A stretch of DNA of 64,000 nucleotides from Vitis vinifera (Eukaryota > Streptophyta > Magnoliopsida > Vitales > Vitaceae). Location of the stretch: assembly GCF_030704535.1 (NCBI RefSeq), contig NC_081811.1:7854001-7918000 (forward strand), in the 5' to 3' direction. Numbering within the stretch: the stretch's first letter is position 1; every line of letters starts with the position of its first letter. Below are positions 23,113 through 35,074 of the stretch, one piece after another. Made by a program: the position numbers and the translations under genes. The notes under the pieces were generated by a model, which saw only the letters and a list, made by a program, of their open reading frames with translations, was not told where the DNA came from and made no database searches.

Positions 23113-26100
23113 TTATGGAAAAGCCTCGGGATCTACTCTTTCACTGATTGTAGAACCAAACTGTGGGCCACCTTTGCGATATGAGAGAAGGAACTCAATA
23201 GGGTAACCCTTCAGCTTATGAGGTACAATCCCAAGATCATCAAAAGTTAAAGCTGCAATACCACCAAAAATAATGGAGGCAATGAAAGAATGAGACAACC
23301 ATAACCGGAAAAGTTTATTCATATCTGACATTAAAAGAAAGATGGTAAGATCTCGCTTAAAACTACTATACCAACCATTTTCTGAAACGACCGTATCTGA
23401 AGTAAAAGCATTGATCAGATCCAGATTGAATAGACCAGGAGTAGGTAATGGAAATGGAACTTTGTTTAGTAATATTTCTCGAGGCAATGTCATGGCCTGA
23501 AATCATTTGCAACCCATCCACAGTTAGGGCAGAATTCAACATTCATTTGAAGTAACTAATTACCAGGTTCTATCTGATATCAATAAACTAAGAGTGCATT
23601 TAACAGTAATTTTGGAAGGGTTAGAAGCTATTTCTAATGCTTAGAAATGTTTTCTTTATCAAAATTATACGTTTCACAAAGTTTGAAAGATTTAGAGAAT
23701 CACATGAAGTGATTTTTGAACTAGCACTTGGTAGATGCTTCTACCAAAACTTACTCGCTTGTCATATATCCTATTATCAACACGCTTTAAAAACACTTTT
23801 TAGGTTTACATCTAAATACAGGATGATTCTCCACAGAAGTGTTCTCTGATAGAAGTGGCACTGACCCTAACAAAGGTGCCAATAAGCCCCCATGATGTGA
23901 AACCCCAAAACCAAAAACAGTGCCCATGAAACAAAATTTTATCATGCACACAAACACCAATCAATAAATCCCCCCTCCCACCCACACCAACATGCAGACC
24001 CATGTCCACACATGAGAGCGGATGGCCCTAGGCAGTTGAGGCACCCCTTTCATGAGCAATGAAAATTTGTTTTACAGTGAAAGCATTAGCCTATTTACAT
24101 ACAGTCATACCCATGACTCACATTTGATATGTTGAAGCTCTGAATATAATTTCAGTTACTATAGCAATATGTAAAAAGTAGACACATTGTTTCCCATTTT
24201 TTTAGAAAGGGAAAGCTAAAGCAATTCTTTTCCTTTACAAAAAAATATTTTCAAAATCCTAACCAACACAGCTAAATTGTTGGAAGGCCTTTTAACATGC
24301 ATTTAGAAATAAGGACAAGATTTATACTATCAACATGGAAGTGAAATCATTAAAAGGCAGATTCATGCTGCAATTTAAAATTCTTTTGATATGTAAATTT
24401 TTGTCCCCTTTGGAACTTGAGAGTGGAACCTCTCCAACCCTTTATCACTTAAGCCGGGTCTAAAAGGGCTTTATTGTGTAATTTACATTAGAGATGGTAA
24501 TATAAATTTTATCCAAAAACCTAATAAAAAGAATGTAATCTAAAATAACCATTACTCATGTCAGACAGCAAAAATTTTTTTTTTTTTTTTTGATAAATGT
24601 CAGACAGCAAAAATTCATGTATTGAAATTGTAAATAAGTGCAAAGAAGAATGAAAATAAATTCATCCAGAGCTACAAAAACCAAAATGGACCAACTGCAG
24701 CCATTAAAACAAGTTGAGATAAACCCATTGTCCAATGACCTCCAATCACCAACCCGACCAACACCCAAAAGAAAAGGGAAGGGGAAAAAAGGACAACAGC
24801 AGCATATTTGTTTTACCTTTGCAATTGGGAAAGGCACTTTCACATAACGAGGCCATTCACGGATCGTGTCATACATTACTGCTGCCTGAAGTGCACTTGG
24901 AGTCAGTAAAAATCCACACCATATTATAACTTGAGAAAAGAGGACCAGAAATTACCAACTCATGCATGGTAAAGATCTCAGGCCCACCAAGTTCATAAAC
25001 TTTTCCCATGCTTGTACCATCATCTTTCAAGGCGGCCATAATTGCAGCAGCAACGTCAATAACGTATACAGGTTGGAATCTGAAAAGGTGTCGTGGTAAG
25101 CATATTCACGAATGATTAGAAAAGATTTCTATATCAGTGCAAGAAGTAATAACTAAAGTGGTTAAAATGTCCCAATAAAGAATTGTAGTTTCCATATTAG
25201 CAATTAATAGATTTAGACTTACTTCGTAGATCCATCACCATAGAGAGGCAAAAAGCCATATTTTTTTGCAAATTGTGCCCACCGGTTCAGAATCCGATCC
25301 TCTGTACCAATCATTACAGCCGGTCTCATAATTGTGGCCTGAAAGTGGAAGCATACATTAGGAATTCCGATTTTCAAGATATTCAGCATCAGGAAATCAA
25401 ATTGTAAAGATATTCTTTGTGCACCATCCAAGCAAAATTGCAGCAATTAGCATCAAAGCATTATAGTTGTCCATATCAATTGTAATCACTAATCACCAAA
25501 CTAAAAATGCAACATTTTGTGTCTAACCTACTGTATTTCATCCTTCTCTATCAACTGCAAATAGGCAGATTGCTATAAACAGCTCTCAACTACACTGTCT
25601 AATACATAATATTTGTTCATAATCAATTTCAATCACCAAAATACAAGAACTCGAACTTTTGCTTCCAACCTACTCTTTCATTCCTATTTCACCTGCACGT
25701 TGATTCCGAATATTCTAAACAGCCCTCTGCTATGCTGTTTAATAAAACTAAAATGGCGAGAAAAAGGTAAGTAGAAGATGACTCTTGATGAATTTGCATG
25801 ATCATTTTCTGTAAGAGTGACATTGATTGGGAAAGGATTGTTTTTTGTTTTTAAAGATGTATTAACAGCAGAAGAATTGCAGTGTGCTCACCCACTTGGA
25901 CACCTCTGGTTGGGTGGGATAAATTGAATTAGGTGGCTGCTCTGTAGGGAACCTTGTGTAAATTGACATTGGTGATTTTGCCGAAATCTTGAAAGTGCAT
26001 TGTGGGCCTTCTCAATGCTATCATACTGGAGGTGCTAGCTCTGCTTGCAGGCATTAGAGAGGCTTATAACAAGGCTGGGAGCAAATCAAAGTATAAGAGG

Positions 26101-29100
26101 ATTCCTCAACTATCATTCGATGGACAAGGTTTTCTAGGGTTCCTGCATTGATTTAACAAGGTAATTTTTTTTCTCATAGGATGGAGGGGATTTTTTTTTT
26201 CTTTTGTTGCCATTGTTGTGGTGTGACGCTGCTAGAAGCACCAATTGAACAGCAATTTACTTGGAAAAAACAGGAGGCCCTACACTTGGGAAATTTAGAG
26301 GGAAGTTCTCTCTTTGGGATGGTTTTGAACAGAGGCGCTTTAATTCTTCTTTCTTTGTTTTTGATGTTTTGAAAGATGCCTTGTCCTTCCTTGTATGGTC
26401 TATATTCTCTTGTTAATCAATTTCATATTCTCTATGAAAATAAAAATAAATAAAAGGAACATCTGAATGCAAGATAAGGAAATGTATAGCAGACCTTTTT
26501 CATTGACATTGCATTAATAAAAAGCAAGCAATTTAAAGGTGCAAAATGACTGCATAACATAAAGAATGAAAGAAGAACTTATTTCATACAGAAATAATCT
26601 TTTAATTAATAAAATCATAACTTCAGTAGAAAATGACACCCTGCCAAGACATAGTAAAGGCTCTGCAACCATTTTCAATGGCACAGGAGATATGGAACCA
26701 TGGTAAGAATGAATTTCATCTGCTGTCAACAAAAAGTGCACATAGGAGAGTGCTCCTTGTCTCTAATGGATTTTATTGATTGGTTGAACTCAAAGTAAGG
26801 CGAGGGTGGTGTCTTTTGTGCCCTTTCTGACTCCTTTGGCCTTTGGTGCCTTGTACATACCATGTATACTTTTGTGTGAACTTTAGTAGGGGCTATTAAT
26901 ACAGTTGTTCTTTACCTATCCAAAAAAAATCATCTCAAGATTGATGGTCTTCATACCTGACAAGCAAGATGCAACAACAAGCACTCCATCTCTCAGGTTT
27001 TCAGTTTGGTCTTTGGTTCTATTTAAAGCTAACCAACTAGGGATGTGCTCCTTTTTCACTTTTCTATGCATATTTACTGTAAAATAAAACTATGCCTCAC
27101 TTAACAATCAGCCTCAAGCATTAAAGAAGGCAAGACACTTATGACTTATTCTATGCTCATCATAAAAAATGTTTAGCTTAATTAGTTAGTGAGAAAAAAA
27201 TTGTATGATTCTGAGTGATTTTTTTTATATGTGATCAGGTAATGATTGGTCTTCCAGGAGACAACCTCTGGCAGTTTCTTCTTCTATATGATCTTCCCCA
27301 TGGTAGGAAAGCTGAAGACCAACTTGTTGTGTGAAAACAGAAGTTGTTAATGGACAAATGAAGTACAAACAAAGAAGAATGAGATGCCCATACAAGAAAC
27401 CAGAACCCCTAGCACACCCAAAGAAAGGCAAAAGTCAGACCCCAAGATCTATTCTGAAGCAGCCCAGCAAACAGCTGCATCCAACAAACTCAAACCAACA
27501 TGAGTGCTAGCAAACTCCTTGATTATAAAGACCCATTAAGAGACCAACAAGCAAATAAAATCTTAAGAGATTGGCATTGCAAAGATTTTAATAGATCAAG
27601 TGACACTTATACTGGGGCAGGGATCTACAGAGATCAAGAGGAACTGGGTCTTTCTCTGAGTCAGTGGGTAAAAGTAACCCACCAAGGCTGAAACACTAGC
27701 TCTCTTGGAGGAGCTTCAGCCTTCAAGAGGACCCCACTCTGGGTTATCAGCATTGTCCAACTGAGGATGACTCAGCTGTGATGATATGCAATCATTTGGT
27801 TCAGCAAATTATATGTCCGTCATAAACTTCAGGGGATCCTTTCTCCTGGCTGCCAACAATATTGATGCAGGTCACTTGGAGCTAATAGTATATAGGGCCT
27901 AGCGTCCCACCTTGAGTTTGGTTTCTCTTTTCAGCCTTTTGGTAGTTTAATATTGAGTTTTCCAGTTTTTCGCTAGCTCCAGTTGCAAAGATGTCTCCTA
28001 GCCCAAGGACTCTTTATTCTGACTTCTTTTTCTTTTTTAATATACTAAGCATTTTCTTTCTCTTTCCCTATGCAAAAAAAGAAGGAAATATTCTCTTTTC
28101 TCTTATCTTCTATAAGCAATTTCTTTCTTTGGTTGCATAAGAGGGGGGGGGGGGGGGGGGGGGGGGGGGTGGGGAAGATCCATTGGAAGTAGCCACATCA
28201 ATCAGATCAGACTCGAGCAAAAATAATAGTTTCACCTCAGGTAATTCTCTCAAAACAGCTTCCTCTGCAGCAGCTTTAGCCATTAACATCCTAGATGGAG
28301 ATGATGGAGATGCCCCTAAGCAAGAAACTTGAATAAACCTCATGATACCACCATGTTCTTTGGAAATCTGCACAAGGAACAAAAATGATCCATTAAATGC
28401 ATTCAGGGAAAACAGATAAGGCACAAAGTTCATCAATTAAAATGAGCTACCTTAGAAAATAATAAAAGATACAAGGTATTTCTAGAAAGCACGGTAAGTT
28501 GGTTCAGATGAGAAACCACTCATGAAAGAGGAACATATACCAAGAAGTAGAAAGCAATGACATAAGACAAAGTTTATTTAAGAAAGGAGGACGGGCAGCC
28601 AAAACAATTCAAAAAAGCATGCAACAACAGTAATTTATGTGAAAATTACATTATCATAGAATTGGAATGGCCTCAATTTTTTTTCCTGGGTGCTCAAATT
28701 TGATCTTTAAACTTCAAAGGATGCAGGACTAATTTTTTATGAAAGTTTACATTAGGCATCAATAATTCGTTCCATATACTTATAAACACACCCATCTCCA
28801 TTTCTTATCCTAACAAATGCAGTGGTTTTGAGAGATCAAATCATCATGGCCTAACATCAATTAGCTCAAGAGAAATCCAAATCATCAACTCTTCAAATCA
28901 ATTCAAATAGACAACTCTACTAATCAATAAGATCAAGAGAAACATCAATGTCAATATAATATCTACTCCTGTGCATGACCTTGATTCTGCTTCAAGACAC
29001 TGAAAACCAAATTTAATAGTCAACTTGATGTCAGACAACCGCTAAAGTAGTTGCTTCTCATCAAATATCAAGGGCTAAGGCTTCATTTTTTTAGGTTTAT

Positions 29101-31672
29101 GGAGGAGAGGATGGAATTAAGATTTATGGATTTAATAAGGATTACAGAGGCTCAGATTTTATCTCATTTATGGTTGGGAATTAAGGGAAAATTTTCCTGT
29201 TAATTCTGCACAGCAAGGAAAACTTGTTTTTTAAATTCTACAGTTGTAAAGAAAGGTCTGTGTAAGGTTTTTTTTTTTTTCTATCCAAATCAAGGCTTTA
29301 AGGAATATAAATTGGCTTAACCAAATGTTAATTGCAGGTTCAAAAATAAGCGGAGAAACGCAGAAAACTAAAAAAGTGAAGAAGAAGAGAAGCCTTGGAG
29401 ATTCACCAAGGCTTTCTAAGAGTTTTGTCATTGAGAGAAATTGATGAAGTACTGATCATATGGACACAGCTCCATGTGAAAGAGCCATAAAAGAAAACCA
29501 GCAAGGAGAGACCCTGGACCATTGGGAGTTGAAAATGCTAAGCCTTAAGCATATGGATTTCAAGCATGTGAATCCATGGTTCCTTAAATATAGACTCAAA
29601 TTTTCACTTTGCTTTGATGCAATCCATAAATAACAAAACATATAATACAATAAAAAATGCATGTAACCCTATTGGAAACTTTATCAGAATACTTGAGATG
29701 GATGTACATATGGTGAGGCATCAAAGTGAGCTTATAACTTGCCCATGCATTCCTTGTTCATAACAATGGTCATTTCTTCTCTTTTCTCACTAATGTTTAC
29801 CCAGGGAAACTTCACAGAATGAAACAGCAATTCAAAATTGGTCACAGCCAATAATAAACAAGCCAACTTTTTTTTTTGATTGAAAACAACACAAAGATAT
29901 ATTGATAGAAAAAAGAAGAATAAACAAGCCAACTTTCTCTAGTGCATAATCAATATATTCTAAACTTAAAATTGCCAAAATATGGGTTGCAAGAGTAACA
30001 AAGGTATCAACATCCAGAAAACATCTCAGCATTCAACGGAATAATAAGACAGTTAAAGCACATGCAGGGACCTACCATAGCAAGCTGCTCAGCCATATGA
30101 TGGTTCACTTCCTCAAAGCTATAATTTCTTGTCTCATATTCCCTTCCTGCCCACAAGGATAGTTAATAAGTACAAGACACTTCATTGCCTCCAATATTTA
30201 GAGTTAATACATAAAAGAGACAGGTGGTGAAATTCAATACCAATAAGATTGAGAACAACGTTAGCTTTCGCCATTACTGCCTTGATCGAATTTTCATCTC
30301 TTGGATTGTATTTCATTGGTACTATCTGATAGTATCAGTCAAAAAGTCTAAATTAAAAGGAAATACCAGCCAAACTACTGTTCCCACCAAGTCACACAAA
30401 TGGAAAATTTGAATCAATGAATAAATCACCATTTATTCTACCTGTCCTAAATCACCCATCAATTTAAGATGACGATGAGAATCCTCAGAACCTCGGAAAG
30501 GAACCAACACTTGGGATCCCATTTTAGCTGGGAAAAAATTATAATACAAGCAAACATGTATTAGAGAAAAATAGAAACAAAAACTTTCCACCACCAAGCT
30601 TGGAATTAGAGAACTTTCCCCACGTTTACGATAGAAATATGCAGATACAAAATCACATATACAATACAAAAATAACATGGGCCAATGTGCTAGTTCCATA
30701 ATAACAAAATTTATATTCCACTCACCAAGCTGCTGGACAACATAGCGACCAAGAAACCCAGTAGCTCCAAAAACCACAGCAACAATGCCACTGCCAAACA
30801 CAATTTTTTTTTTCTTTTAACTTACAAATAAAGAACCCCAGTATGAGGGCATATGAAACCAAATTTTATGTCTTACCCTAGCATCAAAGAAGAAAATGAA
30901 AACAATACACATTATCTAAAATCAATCCATAAACCTTCCATTTGTTTGCCGAGAAAAGCCAAAATTTAAACCCTAGGATGTTTCTGTTCCTTAAAAATGA
31001 AATCCCTTTTTCAGGTCCTAAATAGTGAAATTGTTAGGATTCTACCTTCTTGACTACATTTCTCAGCTATCAATTAGAGCTTTGGATTTCAACTCTCCTT
31101 TTGCCACATTTTCTCACCAATCAGGAGGAGCCTAAGACATACCAAAACAAGCTAACATTTGAATGGAAAATTAACGTCCTTTGCTCCCAAATTGAAAAAA
31201 TCCCCAACATATTATAATTTAATTCCATTCATTTCCCCCATTTTCTCGGCAACCAAACTGAACAAAGCATGATTGAAATGAAAATTTCCAATCCTTTTTT
31301 TTTTTTTTTCCGCATTTCGTCAATAACTAAACCAACCATCACTCTCACCTCACAGATGATCTCCCACCCGTCCCTTTCCGGACCAGATGGCCCACACCCT
31401 TGGGGGCAAGAGTAGATCCGAGACGTGGATGATCAGCACCATAATCTGCAGATCAAATCAACATATAGTAATCAAAGAAGGCCCAGAATTTATAACCTTA
31501 GAACTGAAATGAAGGGCGCAATTTGGAATCAGAAATGTGGGTAAAACCCTAGAAAATAGAGAAGAGAAGAAGGGATACAGTGATCAGAGAGGGGGTAAAT
31601 GGATTTGAGAGAGGAAATTGCGGGAGACTGATTGAAGGATTGGTGGCCTAATCGCCTTGAAAGGGCCTGCAT
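23113..31672 (-). CDS. NDUFA9: Mitochondrial complex I subunit NDUFA9 (39 kDa, atypical SDR)
   Basis: Twelve exons join in phase to 399 residues: 31579-31672, 31349-31445, 30726-30790, 30442-30527, 30241-30325, 30076-30146, 28236-28367, 25223-25338, 24956-25079, 24817-24885, 23376-23496 and 23113-23252. All introns are GT-AG. The Arabidopsis homologue is about 402 residues. The N-terminus (MQALSRRLGHQSFNQ) is a basic mitochondrial presequence. The Rossmann nucleotide-binding motif is VFGATGFLGRYVVQQL in exon 3, followed by LVPFRGSEDSHRHLKLMGDL, IMRFIQVSCLGAS and IMRPAVMIGTEDRILNRW. The family is built like an extended short-chain dehydrogenase and binds NADPH structurally in the peripheral arm of NADH:ubiquinone oxidoreductase. 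Intron 7 is 2.9 kb and carries retroelement debris; a 27-nt G run lies about 65 nt inside its donor end. Confidence 0.95.
23588..23818 (+). mobile_element. Degenerate MITE, copy 2, just upstream (gene orientation) of exon 11
   Basis: Starts AGAGTGCATTTAACAGTAAT and ends around CGCTTTAAAAACACTTTTTA. It lies in intron 10 of the NDUFA9-type gene. It matches the element at 52.35 kb in inverted orientation. Confidence 0.6.
24558..24615 (-). mobile_element. Near-empty LINE insertion (poly-A tail only) with 19-bp target duplication
   Basis: The direct repeat ATGTCAGACAGCAAAAATT occurs at 24558-24576 and 24597-24615. Between the copies lie only 20 bp, which on the minus strand read TTATC followed by a run of A. 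This is what an extremely 5'-truncated L1-type insertion leaves. It sits in intron 10 of the NDUFA9-type gene. Confidence 0.8.
26750..26930 (+). mobile_element. Probable 3' end of a truncated L1-type LINE in NDUFA9 intron 7
   Basis: The sequence runs through CTTGTACATACCATGTATAC and GGGGCTATTAATACAG to TTCTTTACCTATCC plus eight A. This style (short T-rich 3' UTR ending ACCTATC followed by poly-A) is typical of plant L1 tails. It is antisense to the host gene. No reverse transcriptase reading frame is left nearby. I did not find the target duplication. Confidence 0.55.
28143..28169. repeat. (G)27 homopolymer
   Basis: Twenty-seven uninterrupted G, followed by T and GGGG. It lies in intron 7 of the NDUFA9-type gene, about 65 nt past the exon 7 donor, and reads as poly-C in the transcript. 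The length may be inexact because such runs are hard to sequence. Confidence 0.85.
29853..29936 (-). mobile_element. Very short LINE/SINE-like insertion with 18-bp target duplication
   Basis: The direct repeat AATAAACAAGCCAACTTT is at 29853-29870 and 29919-29936. The 48-bp insert, read on the minus strand, ends TTTTCAATC plus an A run and contains TCTATCAATATATCTTTGTG, resembling a plant L1 3' end. It lies in intron 6 of the NDUFA9-type gene and has the same orientation as the gene. Confidence 0.8.
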
Positions 31673-32528
31673 CTTCCTCCTCTATCAACTGTGACTGCTG
31701 TAAGGGAGAGGAGAGAAACGAGACAGGAGTGACTATGAAATTGGAACAAGGTTTATTGTAACTTTATAATATTAATTGATGACGTGGATTTTCGCATCTT
31801 GCCATGTCGCATTTTCCCTTTTCAAAATTTTATGTTTGATTTTCGGAAATGTGAGCAAAAATAAAAAATAAAAAAATAAAAGGAGAAGGAGAGAGAGACA
31901 AAAAAAAAAAATTGAAAAAAAAAAAGAGAGAAAAGGATAGAAAATAAAGAGAAAAATAAAAAATAAAATTTAAAATTAATAGATTAATTTTATATATTAT
32001 TGTAGTAGGAAAAATTTTGCCAACTCATTAATTACTATGTGTCAATAATGGGCTAATAATATATTGATATGTCATATAAAATAATCTGGTAAAAAATCAA
32101 ATAAATATTAATTCATTATCATAATTAATTAATTATGATAATTAAAATAAATAAAATTATGGTAATTAATAAAATTTATTTCATAAAAATTAATTGTGAT
32201 CATTATCCTAAATAATTCATTATGATAATTAAAATGAATTATAATTATCATAATAAATAAATAAGATAATTATCTCTAGAAAATCAAAAGATAATTTCAA
32301 AATAAGATTTTCATCATATAAATAAAGGGTTGCTCTTATTTCAAAGTTCATTGAGATGATTAAAGAAAATTCTGGAGAGCTTTTAAAGAAATTCCTTGAA
32401 GACTCAATATTTCTTGAAAGCTTCTAGAAAAGAGGACTTCTTGCAAAAAAAAAAAAAAAAGACTTGAGGATATTTTTTATTGGAAGACTTTATAATCTAT
32501 TATTTGACATATGCTCTTTATAAGGCAG
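31673..32528. other. NDUFA9 upstream region and AT-rich DNA
   Basis: The first 150 bp should hold the NDUFA9 leader and promoter; I see no clear TATA box. From 31850 there are A-rich simple sequences. At about 32100-32280 there are many short palindromic units such as ATTATGATAATT. No coding sequence is visible. Confidence 0.5.
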
Positions 32529-33480
32529 AGTATATCAATTAATCAGAAGACTTTGTAACTCAAAGATTAGAAAAATAATCTTGATGGACTGATAACATTA
32601 CCTTGTTAGATTATGGATACTAGTTCATGGGAGTCTGCAAGTAATATACAGTAAGTTATGGACTTGAGCTTTGTCTCGTAATTTTAGAGGATAGTGAGTG
32701 CAGTTGACTCTTTTTAGTGACGTGTTGAATCAACTTTATAATTAGATTATGATGGAGGTAGTATTTTCCTATGAGTTCTAGTGGACCCTGCTTGAGCTCC
32801 TAATTCATGGTGACATGTTTTATTTGAGGAATATGGGTTTGTAGTTCATAAGTGTGCATAAAGGTATTTTGATAAAAATGAAAGGTTGCACTAAATCTTA
32901 TGAACAATCTTTTTGGGTTGGTGGATTTGACTAATTAATTAGAACCCATTAGGGCTAATTAATTAATTAGAAACCAAGTGAGTTAAATTAGATGACCTAA
33001 GCCTAATTTAGGTTTAAGTCACTTAAGTCCACAAGGAACCCTATATAAACCCCCTAAGCTTTTAGCATTTTGTCCATTGTCTTTTAGAGAAAGATTGAGA
33101 AAAACCCTAGCTACCGTCAAAAGATGAAGAAAAACCCACATTTATCTTATACTAGGATCCATGAAGGGAGAGATTAAGTGGAAGACCTTTAGGTAGATGA
33201 GTTCTACGACACCGCGACATTTTTTTGGATTGGATTTGATTTAGGAACATTTAAATTGTAGGTACATAATGTATCTTTAGATTTAGATTTTGATATGTTT
33301 TTTTAAAGACATTGTTTTCCGTTGCGTTATATTTAAAGAGCCTAGGATAGATAGCATGTACCCTACAAGATCTAAGGCCAAGGAACAAAGTAATTTAGGG
33401 TTCCCAAGATTAAAGTCATCATCCTCATTGTTTATGTTAATGACATAATAGTGATATCGAGAATCTTGGATCACTTCGTT
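32529..33480 (+). mobile_element. Partial copia-type LTR, copy A (plus orientation)
   Basis: Homologous, in inverted orientation, to copies B and C: matching landmarks include CTTGTTAGATTATGGATACT-AGTTCATGGG, TAAGTCACTTAAGTCCAC and CTATATAAACCCC. The last gives a plausible LTR TATA box (CTATATAAA, about 33043). The upstream part of the LTR is missing. Confidence 0.7.
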
Positions 33481-33489
33481 CCTTATCCT

Positions 33490-35056
33490 AGGATTAGGTT
33501 AAGTGCATGAACTTTTTCCTAAGCTTCTAGATCCTATACAATGGAAGCAAAAACACAAATTTTAGCACAAAAGGATTTAGATTTGTGTTTTAGAAAACAT
33601 TACCAAAAATTTAGATGTTCCTAATAAATTACTTTTGGTAAAGATCAATCCTACAGTTATCGAAAGTCTTATACACCCAAGATTTTTTACATCCTTATTC
33701 TTTAGCACATAAATATTTTGGGGGGAAGGGGGGAGAAATGGAGGATAAAGGCTAAGGCTCTCTCTTTATGATTGGTGGAAGATTGAAGCTATGAAAACCT
33801 TAACCCCTTAAGGAATATTTATAGGGTTCTTAACTAGGCTTAAGTGACTTAAGCCCACATGGGTTTGGGTTACTTAATGTTACCCAAAATGGGTCATAAT
33901 TGATTAATTAACCTCACAAAGTCATTTAATTAATCGATTAGCTCAACCAAGAGATATCGTTAACTAATCCCTTTGCAACTTAGCATAATTGCCAAAGTGT
34001 CTTTATGCACGTGAGTGAACTAAGAGTCAATCCAACCCTTATAAATCGTGTTAATAAGGTATATGAGCTTGAACAGAGACTACTAGGACCCATAGGACTA
34101 TATTGACTTCCTCATAATCCAATTATGAAGTTGATTAGACATCCCACTATAGAGAATAAACTGCACTCTAGTACCCTATGTCAATAATAATTAGACACTA
34201 AGTGCTCAAGTCTATGACCTGCTATTCATTGTGTATAGTTTTCCCATGAATTAGTGTTTGTAGTCTAACAAGATGAAAATTATTAGCCTTTAAACACTAT
34301 CTTTACTATTCTTAAATTACAAATCCTCTTATTGTGTGATCAACTTACATATCTTAGCTCTCAAAGAGTTTATGTCAAGTTCTACTTAAGGAACTACTAT
34401 AGTCATAGTTTATATGAAAACACCTTCCTAATATCACTCAACAAAACACTCTGTCACAATCCTATGAGATATTATGGTGCCTTTATTGGGAATATCTATT
34501 GTTATCAACCTCCATCAAAAGTGACTTAAACCATAGGGAATATATGGTCACTTTAGGATCTCACTTATAGGTCAAAACCACTGTTAACTTGGGTATAAGC
34601 TTAGTATTCTCTCAAGTTTGACAGACAACATAATGAAGCAATTTAATGAAGTCATGACTAGTTGATAGTCTTATGTCATAACTTACTATAGGTGTTATTC
34701 AATGTGTAATCATATACATTGTGCACTCACAATATGAAACCTATCTCGATGGTTAAGACTAGTCATCCCTCCAATTAAGAGGTAGTACACTATAACCTTT
34801 AATGAGTTCCCTAGGCCCATGAATTGGTTGAGAAAAAAATCATCTACTTGTAAGGAACTCATGACTTGGACCTTTCGGGCAACTCTTAATGCACTAAGTT
34901 ATGTACAATGTAGGTGATACATGCAAGAATGCTCGTAAGATATAACGTATGGAATAATAATTTATTAAAGTGAAAATAAAATTTTATTAAATATATAACA
35001 AACTCCAAATTTTGTTACATCATGTCATACTTTTAGGAGATCTATCTTAACATTAT
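33490..35056 (-). mobile_element. Copia-type LTR, copy B (minus orientation)
   Basis: About 1.55 kb, directly repeated as copy C. Shared landmarks in the same order include TAACCCC-TAAGGAATATTTATAGGGTTC, TTAAGTGACTTAAGCCCA, GAGATATTATGGTGCC and the right end TTACATCATGTCAT. Identity is clearly reduced, so the pair is old. Boundaries are approximate. Confidence 0.7.
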
Positions 35057-35074
35057 CCCGCTAAACTTCAAAGC

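Noticed and set aside
25850-28080. Possible nested gene in NDUFA9 intron 7
   Set aside because: ORFs are all under 80 codons with no recognisable domain; LINE-tail sequence explains at least part of it.
32070-32290. Short ATTATGATAATT palindromes considered as a CRISPR-like or satellite array
   Set aside because: Spacing and unit are irregular and the sequence is simple AT-rich DNA in a plant nuclear context.
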